Shown here in pieces: positions 36,613 to 48,737 of a DNA stretch of 64,000 nucleotides. This DNA is from Rhizophagus clarus. Its lineage: Eukaryota > Glomeromycota > Glomeromycetes > Glomerales > Glomeraceae. Positions within the stretch are counted from its first letter, which is position 1. Every line of letters begins with the position of its first letter. The DNA is taken from the NCBI GenBank assembly GCA_015698045.1, contig BLAL01000048.1, positions 248,001 through 312,000 of the forward strand, read 5' to 3'. The notes beneath the pieces are model-generated. The model saw nothing but the letters and a program-made list of their open reading frames with translations. It ran no database searches and was not told where the DNA came from. The position numbers were made by a program, and so were the translations under genes.

Positions 36613-38538
36613 CTAAATTACATTATGATCGAACAATATACATTTGACATTATTCTCTTTTGATATTTTTACTGTTTTGTTCTTACAAATAAAACAAGTT
36701 TTCTTACAACTACAATGAACATATTCTATCTTAATTTGGTTAATTTTTTGATTCACAAACATTGGTCTATAATTATTATTTTTTGATGAATATAAACTAA
36801 CACATTTTGGATTTAAACTATCAAAACTAAATTTAATAAATGGGTTGTTTCCTAAAAATCTAAAATTAAAAGGAAGTGATTTATAAGAATTGGGAGTATC
36901 GGGATAATCAGAAATAAATAGCGTGCAAAAGGTAAATTGTGGTAATTTATCATAACGTTTTTTCTTTAAACAATAAGAATATACATCTATATTAAATTTG
37001 TTTTTTCTTGATTGAGTATTGCAAAAATTATGCCCAATGATAATGGAATTATTTGAAGAATCCAAATTACTTAATATGGGAATCCCAAAGAAAGGGACGC
37101 CACTTGACATCATTGAACTAAGTTTTTGTTGTAACGGTATTCTATGAAATTCATGATTATTTTGTGGTTTGTATTCATTTTTTATTAACTCTACACTAAT
37201 AATATCCTGAAGCATGAAATTAAAATCTGTATCATATCCTATAATCATTATCATAATTTTCAAATTATATCTCCATGGTTTAAATTCCTTTTGCATACAA
37301 TGAATTATAATACTCGGTTTTGTGTTCGGTTCTCTGAGAATTTTACAGCAAAATAAATCACTTCTTGAATTTTCATTATTATCAAAAACTGATGCAAAGA
37401 TGTCACAATCAGCTTTTTCATCTTGAATTATTTCTAGGATATTTTGTGGAATATTCTTTAATTCAAAAGTTTGATATCTTCCGGGTTCATTTAGATAATA
37501 ATCAAAATCCTCAGTATTAGTATAAAGGATTTTTTTTCCAATAGATTTAAAGGTTTCTTCACGCAAATCATCTGGTAAAAGTTGGAAGATGTTAACTGGA
37601 CTTTTAAATCCAATACATTCCCAATTTTGATATTCTTTTAAAGATTCATTCCATTTTTTTTCATCAAAATATTCATCATCAGGATTCTTTCCTCCCAATA
37701 ATTTCATATGATTAAATTTATAAAATTCCGAAGTTATTTCTGAATAACTAGAGTTATGTCCTATACTATTAATTGAAGATTCAATACTCATATTTTCAGA
37801 ATTATCATTAACATCATTAAAATAAACTCTACCACCCATAGAAATTTCAGTTGGAATAAATCGACCATATTCTTCAACAATTTTCTTAAAATTTTCAGGA
37901 TTTTTAGAATTTATAGCATCATTCACATCTTTTTCAAATTCCTTAGTTAATTTTAAATTTGCTTTACTAAGTTTTAATGATAATTTTTCGATTTCTATAT
38001 ATTTATAAGCTGACATAACAATACTCTTATTTCGTAAACTTTCAGCTGATGATCCTAAATTCGTTATGTTGATTCCATCGACATCAAAAAATAAATTTGT
38101 TTTCTTCATCCAATCATCTTTTGATTCAAATTCAAGTCTACCTTTTTTATAACTATTGATTTCATTTAACTCACAATCAATCATCGTATATGCTTGTTTT
38201 TTGGCTATTTTAATTCCATCAAAACTCATAATTCGTCCATAATCTAGTTTACATTGATTATTCAAAATTTTCCAATAATGTTGTTTTAAATATAAAATAT
38301 TTCGATCATCATCAATTTTTATAATTTCTCTTAATTGAAATGTTTCTTCTTCTTCACGACTGAATTCGTTATTATCTTCTTTTGAAAATAATAGCATATC
38401 ATTAATAATATTGTAATTTTCGAGCTCTTTACGAATATCCGATAAAGAATCATCTGGATTTAATCTTTTTATATTAGAACTTAATGGTGATGAGTTTCCT
38501 ATAATCTTAATAAACACTATAATTTTTTCCGAAGACAT
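36613..38538 (-). CDS. G2: MACPF-domain protein with N-terminal ubiquitin-like region
   Basis: Single-exon gene, 641 aa, start ATG at 38538 (MSSEKIIVFIKIIGNS). The ubiquitin-like region (about 1-85) includes LNPDDSLSDIRKELENYN. Residues about 95-345 fit MACPF: LDYGRIMSFDGIKIAKKQAY, then YGRFIPTEISMGGRVYF, then LLGGKNPDDEYFDEKKWNESL and FKSPVNIFQLL. The Gly/Ser segment after the LGG-equivalent is the shortest of the four paralogues, which may affect any membrane-inserting hairpin. The beta-rich middle (ADCDIFASVFDNNENSR) and terminal Cys cluster (CSCKKTCFICKNKT) are conserved. No signal peptide. The neighbours are gene B (convergent) and a TIR element upstream, so it has no head-to-head partner, unlike G3 and G4. 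Confidence 0.85.
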   Translation of the reverse strand: MSSEKIIVFIKIIGNSSPLSSNIKRLNPDDSLSDIRKELENYNIINDMLLFSKEDNNEFSREEEETFQLREIIKIDDDRNILYLKQHYWKILNNQCKLDYGRIMSFDGIKIAKKQAYTMIDCELNEINSYKKGRLEFESKDDWMKKTNLFFDVDGINITNLGSSAESLRNKSIVMSAYKYIEIEKLSLKLSKANLKLTKEFEKDVNDAINSKNPENFKKIVEEYGRFIPTEISMGGRVYFNDVNDNSENMSIESSINSIGHNSSYSEITSEFYKFNHMKLLGGKNPDDEYFDEKKWNESLKEYQNWECIGFKSPVNIFQLLPDDLREETFKSIGKKILYTNTEDFDYYLNEPGRYQTFELKNIPQNILEIIQDEKADCDIFASVFDNNENSRSDLFCCKILREPNTKPSIIIHCMQKEFKPWRYNLKIMIMIIGYDTDFNFMLQDIISVELIKNEYKPQNNHEFHRIPLQQKLSSMMSSGVPFFGIPILSNLDSSNNSIIIGHNFCNTQSRKNKFNIDVYSYCLKKKRYDKLPQFTFCTLFISDYPDTPNSYKSLPFNFRFLGNNPFIKFSFDSLNPKCVSLYSSKNNNYRPMFVNQKINQIKIEYVHCSCKKTCFICKNKTVKISKENNVKCILFDHNVI

Positions 38539-41500
38539 TCTTAAAAAAATTAAGGACGGTTTATTATGTTTCGATCACTTATTTATAACGATACAAAAGG
38601 CTTTGTTTAACATATCACTACTGTATGTAGTGTGAAGTCACGACATGGTGCTCTAATCAAAAATAGAAAAGTATTATTTGATGTGTCGATCAAGAATGAA
38701 ATTTTTTGATTACGTCGATCTTAGTAGACCTAACGATGACAATTGAATTATGGAATTTTAAAAAAGTTAAGAAAATTGAATAATCCCTTTAATTAAAATA
38801 TCCTGATAATTATAAATTATTGAATTTTTAAAATTATTTCACAATATAGTTAAGGCTTATCGTAAATTAGTTATTCTAAGTAATCTAGGTTAAACAAGTT
38901 GAAGTTACATTTAAAATATTGTTTATGTTGTACAATACATTCACAGTTAAACATCTTTCTTTAATTATTTATAAAAAGCATTCGATTTATCTTAATATAT
39001 ACTTTTGGATTACTCGAATTTTTTTTACATATATTTTTAGACTAAACAATTTATTGGTTCAGGCATATTCATATTAAAAATGGTCTTTACGGCGCAGACG
39101 TGAAAATCTAACGATTCCCCCGTAAAATAACTACTAATCTAATTATTATCTGGTATGGAAAAATACCAGATGAATCTGATAAAGTTAGTGTAGTTAAAGG
39201 ATTTTATTGTTATTAAAGTGAATATTATGTTACAGTTACAAGCAAAAAAAGGGATAAAGGTACCAAAGTTACAAATAAACGAAAATAATATCGAAAATAA
39301 TATAATATGAGGATACTCGATTTCAGCATCTCTTCCAAAAAATATTTACTCATCTAATAATATAGTAGTGAACACTAACCTACTTGGATATTTAGACTGC
39401 ACAAGATGGTTCGTATCTGAACATTTAAATTTCTACTACATGGCTATTATCAAAATTAACGAAAAATCTTAACATCAAGATCATCGTATCAAAAAAACAA
39501 TCAATTTACAGTTCGGAAACGATACTATATCGACAGAAATAACAATCAGAACGCATTCTTGGTAACATTAACAACTCTCATAAATACATCCTCAAAAAAT
39601 TACCAAATATGTCTCTTATTACTTAACGACCACATCCCTATAAAAAATAAATGTCCGGAAAATGTTATCAAAATGTCTGGAAAATGTCCAGAATAAATCT
39701 GATGTGTCCGGAAAATGTCCACTTTTTTGGTACATGTCTGACACACTTCTGATACTTAAAATTTTGACATGTCCTAACTTTGTCCAGAATTCGTCCAGTA
39801 TTTGTTCGGTATAAAATTTTGGACAAATTCTGGACATAGTAAAAAAATCAGATAGACAAATTCCGGACATAAAAAAGTTCAGGACAAATTCTGGATACTT
39901 TTCCAAAAAAGGATAAATTAATTTTGTAAAAAAATGCAAAAAGCACAAAACTGACATTCAAAACCTTTTCTGTCGTACTAATTAAAATTGCAGAGCAGGC
40001 AAAAATACTATATATCTATGATATAAAAATTTTGGGTTAAGGAATAATGATGATCATCTATCCATTGATCATCTTTTGTGGCAAATTTTACGAAAATACA
40101 TTTCCGGACAATTTCTGGACAATTTCCTAATATCCCGAAAATGCAGTGTTTTCGGAACAGTTTCCGGATACACAATGTCCAGAATTTCCGGACAATATTT
40201 TAGATAATTTTTCTGGACATTTTCCGGACATTATCCGGACACTTATTTTTTATAGGGCATAATCTATATCATTAACAAAGACATCATATCTAGTTATATC
40301 TAGAGTGGAATATCTCATTCGACACATATTCACACAATGCAAATCCATTAATACACTACCCTTGAATATAGCCTCCATCGTGGAAACTTTCATGTAATAA
40401 TTTTTTTCTTTTAGAAAATTAATTTCTTTTTTAGTCAATACAATTTTTCATTAAATTTTAATTTTTCAACCACTGTTGAAAGTGGCACCAATTTGATATC
40501 CTATAAAATTTATACGTTATATATCTAGTTTACGTCAATTATAATCTAATATGGAAGGATATCAAAAGACTTTCCCATCATCCAATAAATGCAGAAAAAC
40601 TTCAGAATGGTACAACTCCTTTATAGAAAATATCACGATCAACCAAATTCTTTTCGTTTATTAATCAACCTATATCATTACGCAACTTTCCTAGTGTAAA
40701 GCCTCCATCACCACATAACACCCTGATATCGGAAGGTAGAACATGCTGGATTGCCACTTGGACACCTACTCATATATAGCGATGTAGCGTATGGAAAAAT
40801 TATAAGTAAATTCATAGAACAAACTCCATCCCTATGCTTTATGTAGAACATTAAATCTTTCCCGGATAGTATGGAAAGTCTAGGGTTAAGACTTAAAATG
40901 GACAATTGATTCTCCACATGATGATGTTCTTAATTTTGGTGTCAATACAAAAATTTTCCCTTCTTCTCGGCTCAAGTCTTATTATCATATGTCCCTATTA
41001 TACTGTTAATATTTTTACAGCTTCACTTAATTGTATTAATAACTTCATTTCTTTACACGCATTATCACTGCACCAAGAAATGCTAAAGGAAATAACTACT
41101 TGATTTGGATGGCAATTAATTATATTATTAACAAAGTGAATTAATCCGTTCATCAAAATTAAAACATATTCAGGTAACTATTGAACGACCACGCAATAAC
41201 TAGCTAATAAAAAAAAAAATAGTTTTTTAATGGTTGAGAAGAATTGATTGTTTGGAGAATTCAATGGTAAATTTTAAGAGAAAATTTTTATAAACAGTTA
41301 ATTTTTAACAACGTATTAATAAATGTTATATCCTTTTATTTAAATTTACTCCATATAAGAAAATAAATTAAATAAAATAAATTGAGAAATAAAAAATCTT
41401 TACGAGTTTTAATTACTATATTAATTATATTAATCCAACTACTAAGTAAAAATTTTATATATTAATTGAATAAAGAAGTTGGAGTTTGATATATTTTACA

Positions 41501-41631
41501 TTTTAATTAGTCTGGAGTGAAACGAAGGACTATATATTTCTATGCAAAGGTCACACAAAATGTCCATTTGTCCGCCCGCTCAAAAATTCACACTTGTGCT
41601 TCGGACTCAACGACGGTTCTGTAACCGTTCC
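38539..41631. other. Intergenic region between G2 and C
   Basis: A 3.1-kb region with the G2 promoter, the second CCCTA-TIR element (39636-40257) and a dispersed repeat touching the C stop codon (41510-41638). Between about 40480 and 41110 the base composition is less AT-skewed and short fragments look protein-like on either strand, but stops interrupt every frame and I could not assign a family. Confidence 0.45.
39636..40257. mobile_element. CCCTA-TIR element, copy 2 (622 bp, inverted relative to copy 1)
   Basis: The full-length complement of copy 1 at 4171-4809, with the same terminal inverted repeats and TGTCCGG-rich interior. It differs by small indels, for example extra bases near 40080. 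It is flanked by the 3-bp direct repeat CAT (39633-39635 and 40258-40260). No coding capacity. Confidence 0.85.
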
Positions 41632-41638
41632 CTAGTAA
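41510..41638. repeat. Dispersed short repeat overlapping the gene C stop
   Basis: Begins GTCTGGAGTGAAACGAAGGA and ends GACGGTTCTGTAACCGTTCC then CTAG; end blocks are shared with 25971-26108. The final CTA is the complement of the TAG stop codon of gene C (41632-41634), so the repeat reaches into the coding end. Confidence 0.4.
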
Positions 41639-44600
41639 ATTATATCATGTACTATATGCTTCTCATATAAACTTTGTAACATATTTAAAATATGCTGAAC
41701 TCCTGGACGTAATGATGGTTCTTGATTCCAGGCAAGTCCAATGATTGAATAATATCCTTTTTGAATGGAATTAGAACATGATTCAATATCTAATGATTCT
41801 CTGCTCCCATTTAAAACATGTTTTAATATTTCGATCGTACTCATACTTTCATATGGTATTCTTTGAAAACCAAGCTCCCAAAGAAGCATTCCAAAACTAA
41901 AAACTTCACAGTTAACAGTATAAGTAACGACTTGTTGTTTTTGATCTGTAACTGAAATACATCTTAGTACCTCAGGAGCTGACCATTGGACCAAATCCTC
42001 AGAATTAAAGTGAATAGAAGCATTTAATTCATGAGAAAAATCAAAGTTTGCAATTTTAGCCTGCATTTTTTCCGCAATCAGAATATTTCTACATCTTAAA
42101 TCATGAAGGAAAATATTCATATTATGTAAAAAACCTAAACCACGACAAATATCTCTTGCAATTGAAACCTTTATTTCCCATTTTATATTATTGTATTTAA
42201 GGTAAACTTCCCTTAAAGTCCCATGCTCAGCCCATTCAAAAACCATCACATTTTCTTCATTTACTTCGGATAATCCATAAAATTGTATTATATATGGACA
42301 GGTTTCCAATTTTCCCAGAATACTAAGATGTTTTTGAATACTTTCAGTATTATGCGTAGGTATAGGTTTGCAAGCTACGTCCATCGTATGATAAACTTTT
42401 TTTTGAATTATTACCCCATCACACATACGTGGATAAACATACTGTGAAGTATCTTTCAATTCTGAAGGTATAATTTGTTTGACTTCTAGCTTTTCTTTAA
42501 ATGAACTGCCAAATTTGAGAATATTTAATTCACGCATAACAGATTTCTGATCACTCCTCAATGATCTAATGCCTTCATGCAAAATTGACATATAATCATT
42601 CATCTGTTCCTTTGTGGTGATGGACATTGCCAGATTCAAATCACTTATGCAACTATCAAATTCGCTAACTATCTCTTGAAATTTTACCTTAACATTATCA
42701 CTTGAAAAGTTGCTTTTATACTTTGATAATTGAGAAATTTCATTAATAAAATTACTAATTCTTTTTAGACAATTTATAAAATTATTAAAGGACTTATAAT
42801 ATGTTTGTTTACTAAACTTTTCTTTATTCAATTTTATTTCATTAATTGCAATCTCTGCGGTACTAACCCGATCAATTAATATCTTACAAATCTCCCTATT
42901 ATATTGAATGTTTTCATACGAACTTTTTATATTTTTCGTCAAATCATCGATTACTTTTATTAAAGAGCTGAAATCATTTGAAATTTCCATATCAACTAAA
43001 GAATATTCCGTTCCTTTTTTATGATCAAATTTTAAAGCTTTGTAATCCGTAGATATGACGCAAATAAGCAATTCTATATCAATGGTTTCTACTAAAGAAT
43101 CCTGCTGATTTTTAATAGAACTATTAGAATTTATATTCGCATTTGAATTATACTCACAATGAGCATTATAAGTTGATTTAACTATTTGAATATTAATTGA
43201 TCCTTCTTTCCATTCAACTAACTTAATAATATTATTAGGCTCGTAATTTGTTGATAGGTAATATGCATGAATAGAGAATAAATATCCTTTATATCCACGG
43301 AAAGGAATTTTCTTGCAATAATTTGAGTTATCGGTTTGTAATGTAACAGTTTCTTTAATATAATTTACTTGAATTTCTCGATTCTTTGGACTAAAAACTG
43401 ATAATTTTAAGGGATTTCCAACAACTATCCATAAAACAAAACATTTTATTATATCAACATTTGTTTCTTCTAATTTTTTTATTACCGCATAAAATCCATT
43501 AAAATCATATAATCCAAAATTAACATATATTTCTTCTAATTTTTTATTATCTTCTGAAATTATTAATCCAAATACTTGATAATCTTCACTTTCCAATGAC
43601 AGTTCAAAGTCAATACGTTTATAGTGCTCATCATCATCATTATTCAAATCTTTTAAATCTGTAATCCCTGTCATTATAATTCTGTAATTATTTTTTAATA
43701 TATCATCGATTTTTCTTTGTTGTTCTACTTCTAGTATTTTATAAAGAGGAATGATATTATCAAATTCAACAATTTCCAAATTATTATTAGTGTTTTGAAT
43801 CCAATTGCGTAAATCATTTTTTTCGATAATATTTCCCTTTTGTGTGAAAAGATATGTTACTTCTAAATTATCTAATGATTCAATTATTTTATTATCATCA
43901 TTAACACTATCAAACGTACTAAACGATGAAAGATCTGGTAAAATATTTTTAAGGGACCTTCCTAATACAATTCTTTGTGGAAATAAATGACCGTATTCAT
44001 TAAATATATCTTTTAAAGCTTTTAATGGTTTCATACTATCAAGTGCCTCGTCTATCATTTGTTTAAATTCTTTTGTAGGTTCAATACTCCCAGCATTTAA
44101 GAGAATTTCAAATTTCTCACATTTGACTAGAAGATAATTATAATCATCAATATAGCTTATAACATCATCATTGACAAATGGAAAATCGCTTGAATTTTTA
44201 ATTGAAAAAATATGATTTGAGATTAAATCAAGCTCCAATTTTGTTGATGGTTTGATCAATTTCAAAGAAGATTTTTTGCTTAAATTGACTTCGGGAATTT
44301 TAATGATGTTAACGGGAATTTTCTTGCTAATTTCTATTTCGTTATTTACATCAATCATTAATCCTTGAAAAAGGTTGAAATTTTTGGTCCAACTAATTAA
44401 ATTATCATTCACGGCATCACCAACCCACTTTTCTAAATTCAACTTTTCTTTAAAATCAGCTACTCCGGGTTGTTTCTCATTAAAAGTCTTAAGATTACTA
44501 TCTAACCATAATATATTGTGTTTTAATTGAGAAATGGAAATGAGGTTATCATAAGAAATAATATTTCCGATTTTCTTTTGGTATAAATTATTCATCCAAT

Positions 44601-46335
44601 TTATTAAACTTTCATGAGTATTTAACTTTTTCCCATCCCATGTTACAAATTCCGGTAAAAGATTCAGGGTGAACAAATTACTGAATTGGATTTCAGCAGA
44701 ATATTTAGCCGTATGGTATGCACATAATAAATAATATCTTAAAATATCAATTTGTGTCGAGGTGGCTGAATTAAAATCTTTGATAAACAATTGTCCACCG
44801 ACTAAAAATCTTCTTGCAAGAAAATCGCCACACAATTCACGTAATTTCTTTTCATCATTTGAATATTCCAAAAAGGATTTCAGCAAATTGCCATCATATA
44901 TGATTTCAGCAACTGGAAAACTAATGCATGTGTCTATTTTTAAATCATTATTCTTAGAATTAATATGCGTGTATACTGAAGGTTGCCCCTTATATAAATT
45001 CACTTTTAATTTACCATCTTCAACAACAACACCTTGTAGGCTTGGAATTATATCACATCCAGTTAAAATTAAGCCATGATTTAACTTAAATTGTCCAATA
45101 ATTTGTTGCGCCGAACATTTAAATATTTCCAGACCAATTCTCTTCGTACGTGGTGATGATAATCGACCTTCATTTATAAACCTACTACTATCAATTGAAA
45201 ATAAGTTTTTACTATATGATGTTACTTGAACGTTATCATGTTGTTCACTAGTATTAGATTGCGATTTCAGTTGAGACAAAATACTGCAAACTTCACTAAT
45301 TTCAGGTCTAGAGTTTGGATCATTTTGCCAACATCTTTGATATAGTTGTAGATATTTTGAAGGCGTATTTGCAACTGGTATCTCTTTCTCTCCATTTAGA
45401 AGTTTATCCTTTATATGAGTTAAATTTTGTGTGTAATTAAAAAATGGAGGTAATCCACTTGATAACACCCATAGAAGGACGCCCAAGCTATAAATATCCG
45501 ATTTCATATCTTGTTCATAACTTGGATTACGAAGACACTGAGGTTCAACATAAACTATTTTTTCAGATGTAACTTCTGCAGCTTGTTTGAGTATTCTCAA
45601 GTCCGTCATCATCATTATGCCATTATTAACCAAGACGTTACACGCATGCTTAATGATTGATGATTAAACAATTATCAGTATTAATTAAGGCGTAAAATCT
45701 AAAAAAATTTCGCTCACCAAATTTCCGTGAATTATTTTTTCGGAATGTAAATACATTAATCCATGAGTAATGTCAAGTGCCATTTGAATCTTGTCATCCC
45801 ATCGTAATGTGTTAAATTTGATTTTCAAGTAATCTCTTAGATTTCCTCCGTTAGCATATTGCAAAACTGAAAAATAATTATAATTTGAGTCTATCATATT
45901 AAAAAATAAGCATAATCAGTATGTAAATTTGATATAATAAAATTTTATTAAATTAATGGATTTACAGCAGACCTCTCGTTAACCCGAGGAAACGGTTGAT
46001 GTTTGAATGATTGATTTTACGTAAAGCTTTCACCTTATTTTAAATCGTTTTTTTTTTTAAAATAAAAAAAAAAATTATTTAATTCTCACAAAAATCAAGT
46101 TAATAAATATAATTCATACCTTAGTAACAAAATTTATAAATTCACTTTCAGAAATTTTTGAATTATTCAAATTTTTTAATACAACGATAATTTTTTGATT
46201 TTTCCAATTAGCCTTTTTTAAAGTTTCATGCGTTCCGTAAGTTCTTTTATTAACTATTTCTAAATTATCAAATTCATCAAAATCAAAACATTCGATACCT
46301 TTTTTTCCATTAATCCATTCTTTCAAAAATTTCAT
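41632..46335 (-). CDS. C: pseudokinase - 2x MACPF-like - MLKL-type helical bundle - pseudokinase
   Basis: Four-exon model, 1488 aa: 46335-46120, 46033-45973, 45890-45718, 45648-41632. The start is the ATG of MKFLKEWI. The first kinase fold (about 1-285) lacks a glycine loop, has HGN for HRD and TDLR at DFG, so it is dead. MACPF-like unit 1 carries CGDFLARRFLVGGQLFI (about 423; the usual Tyr is Cys) and unit 2 [15 protein letters not shown] (about 707), then [11 protein letters not shown] and the beta-rich domain. The same exon continues into a helical region (about 1045-1190; NREICKILIDRVSTAEIAI, YYKSFNNFINCLKRISNFI, EFDSCISDLNLAM) resembling the four-helix bundle before the kinase of MLKL-like proteins. 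The second kinase fold (about 1225-1475) has HDLRCRN but NFD at DFG, so it too is probably inactive. The predicted role, a scaffold or executor of membrane damage, is inference. Divergent partner: G3. Confidence 0.8.
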
Positions 46336-46715
46336 TATGAACGAGAGTTTTAGTATTGTGATCGACACCCAAAATATTTCGATTGGGGGGTACTTTACTA
46401 TTTTTGATTAAGCCACTTTATGATCAACCAAATACCGGATATACCCTGATACCCCAAATTTTTGTGACTAACCCCAAATAATTTATCTGTCGTACATAAC
46501 TGTACATGTGATTATAAAACATAAACGAATTAAGTTCTTACCGTTGATGAATTTGGAATAGTGGTTTTGCTATTATTAATTTAAACTGTGTGTAAATTAG
46601 GGTTTAAAATTGTGGACCAATTTCAATAATGATTCAAGTTGTGATACGTTAAACAAGTTTTTTTTTATTTATACAGACAACCGAAGCAAGCATAAAAAAA
46701 TGTTTCGATTCTAAA
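46336..46715. promoter_or_regulatory. Bidirectional promoter between C and G3
   Basis: Only 380 bp separate the start codons of gene C (minus) and G3 (plus), so both promoters must lie here or overlap. It contains repeated ATACCCTGATACCCC / ACCCCAAAT motifs at 46440-46480 and TA-rich blocks. No similarity to the four-copy repeat in the G4-D promoter was seen. Confidence 0.55.
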
Positions 46716-48737
46716 ATGTCTATAGTACTTATTAAAATTATAGGAAACTCACCACTACAAAGTTCAATCTTAAAAAGATTAAATCCTGATGATCATTTAA
46801 CTGATATTCGTAAAGAACTTGAAAGTAGTAATATTATTAATGATACGTTATTATTTTCAAAAAAAATTAACTCAAATGATAAAGAAGAAAACAATGAAAT
46901 TAGTGAAGTGAAACGTGAGGATGAAGAAAATTTTTATTTAAAAGAAATTCTAAAAGTTGAAAATGATGAGGATCAAAAAATTTTATATTTAAAACGTCTT
47001 TATTGGAAATTTTTGAGTAATCAATGTAAATTAGATTATGGACGAATTATGAGTTTTGATGGAATTAAGATAGCAGAAAAACAAGCGTATACGATGGATG
47101 ATTGTGAATTAAGTGAAATTAATAGTTACAAAAGGGGTCGGCTTGAATTTGAATCAAAAGAAGATTGGATGAAAAAAACAAATTTATTTGTTGATGTTGA
47201 TGGAATTAATATAACGAATTTTGCGAAGTTAGGATTATCAGTTGAAGGTTTGCGAGATAAGAGTTTTAATAAAGAAATTATGTCAGCTTATCAATATATA
47301 GAAGTTGGTAAAGTATCATTGAAATTTAGCAAATCAAATTTACGAAATTTAATATTAACTGACGAGTTTAAAAATGATTTAATTGATGTTATACAATCCA
47401 ATGATCCTAAAAAATTTGAGAAAATTACCGAAGTATACGGTCAATTCATTCCAACTGAAGTTATTTTGGGAGGTAGGGTTTATTTTAATGATGTTAGGAA
47501 GTCATTAAGAAATTCTGGAAACACTTTTAACGGCGTTTCTGGAAATATAAGTATTGGAACTTTGAATGCTACTATAGGGTATAATTCTTGTGGCTCGGAG
47601 AAAACTTCAGAATTCTATAGTTTCAATCATATGGGATTACTTGGAGGAAAGCATCCTGATGATGAAGAATTTGATGAAAAAGCCTGGATCGAATCTTTGA
47701 AAGATTATCAAAATTGGGAATGTATTAAATTCAAAAACCCAATTAGCATTTTTCAACTCTTATCCGATGATTTACCTGATGATTTAAAGAATTTGCGTAA
47801 AAGAACTTATAAATCTATAGGAAAAAGAATCCTATATACTAATATTAAGGAATGTGATTATTATTTAAATGAACTTGGGAGATATCGAACTTTTGAATTA
47901 CAAAATATTCCACAAAATATCTTAGAATTGATTCAAAATGAAGAAGCTGATTGCGATATCTTTGCATCAGTTATTGATACTGATGAAAATTCAAAAAATG
48001 TTTTTTTTGACTGTCATATTCTTAGAAAACCAAAAACAAAACCAAGTATTATAATTCATGGCATTCAAAAAAATTTTCAAAAACGTATATATAACTTGAA
48101 AGTTAAGATAATGGTCATTGGTTATGATATAGATTTTAATTTTATACTTCCGGATACTATCGGTGTTGAATTAGTAAAAAATATTTGCAATCCACTAAAC
48201 CCTTGTGAATTTTATAGTATACCATTACAGCGAGAACTTGATTCAATGCTTACAAGTTGTCTTCCTTTCTTTGGAATTCCCGTATTAAATAATTTGGATT
48301 CTTCAAATAAGTCTATTATCATTGGACATAAGTTTCGCAACACTCAATTAGATAACGTATTTAACGTAGATGTATATTCTTATTGTGTTAAAAAAAAGTG
48401 TTTTGATAAATTACCACGATTTATCTTTTGTACACTTTATATTTCTAATTATCCCGCTTCTTCTAGTTCTTATGCTTCACTTCCTTTTAATTTTAAATTA
48501 TTAGGAAACCCATTTATTGATCTTAATACTGCTAGTATAAATCCAAAATGTGTTAGTCTATACCTATCAAAAAATAATAATTATAAACCAATGTTTTTGA
48601 AACAAAAAATCAATCAAATTAAGATAAAATATCTCAATTGTAATTGTAAAAAAACGTGTTTTATTTGTAAGAACAAACCGTTAAAAATATCAAAAAATGA
48701 AAATAACATTGAATGTATATTATTTGATTCGTCATAG
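46716..48737 (+). CDS. G3: MACPF-domain protein with N-terminal ubiquitin-like region
   Basis: Single-exon gene of 673 aa. The N-terminal ubiquitin-like part reads IKIIGNSP, LNPDDHLTDIRKELE and an acidic insert (about 1-105). The MACPF domain has LDYGRIMSFDGIKIAEKQAY, the helical lead-in SAYQYIEVGKVSLKFSK, YGQFIPTEVILGGRVYF (about 250), a Ser/Gly-rich segment (GNISIGTLNATIGYNS), LLGGKHPDDEEFDEKAWIESL and FKNPISIFQLL. A beta-rich domain (ADCDIFASVIDTDENSK, IMVIGYDIDF) and the Cys cluster CNCKKTCFICKN complete it. It is transcribed divergently from gene C, which encodes the fused MACPF-like class. Co-regulation and hetero-oligomerisation of the pair are plausible inferences. A poly(A) signal AATAAA lies at 48808-48813. 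Confidence 0.87.
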   Translation: MSIVLIKIIGNSPLQSSILKRLNPDDHLTDIRKELESSNIINDTLLFSKKINSNDKEENNEISEVKREDEENFYLKEILKVENDEDQKILYLKRLYWKFLSNQCKLDYGRIMSFDGIKIAEKQAYTMDDCELSEINSYKRGRLEFESKEDWMKKTNLFVDVDGINITNFAKLGLSVEGLRDKSFNKEIMSAYQYIEVGKVSLKFSKSNLRNLILTDEFKNDLIDVIQSNDPKKFEKITEVYGQFIPTEVILGGRVYFNDVRKSLRNSGNTFNGVSGNISIGTLNATIGYNSCGSEKTSEFYSFNHMGLLGGKHPDDEEFDEKAWIESLKDYQNWECIKFKNPISIFQLLSDDLPDDLKNLRKRTYKSIGKRILYTNIKECDYYLNELGRYRTFELQNIPQNILELIQNEEADCDIFASVIDTDENSKNVFFDCHILRKPKTKPSIIIHGIQKNFQKRIYNLKVKIMVIGYDIDFNFILPDTIGVELVKNICNPLNPCEFYSIPLQRELDSMLTSCLPFFGIPVLNNLDSSNKSIIIGHKFRNTQLDNVFNVDVYSYCVKKKCFDKLPRFIFCTLYISNYPASSSSYASLPFNFKLLGNPFIDLNTASINPKCVSLYLSKNNNYKPMFLKQKINQIKIKYLNCNCKKTCFICKNKPLKISKNENNIECILFDSS

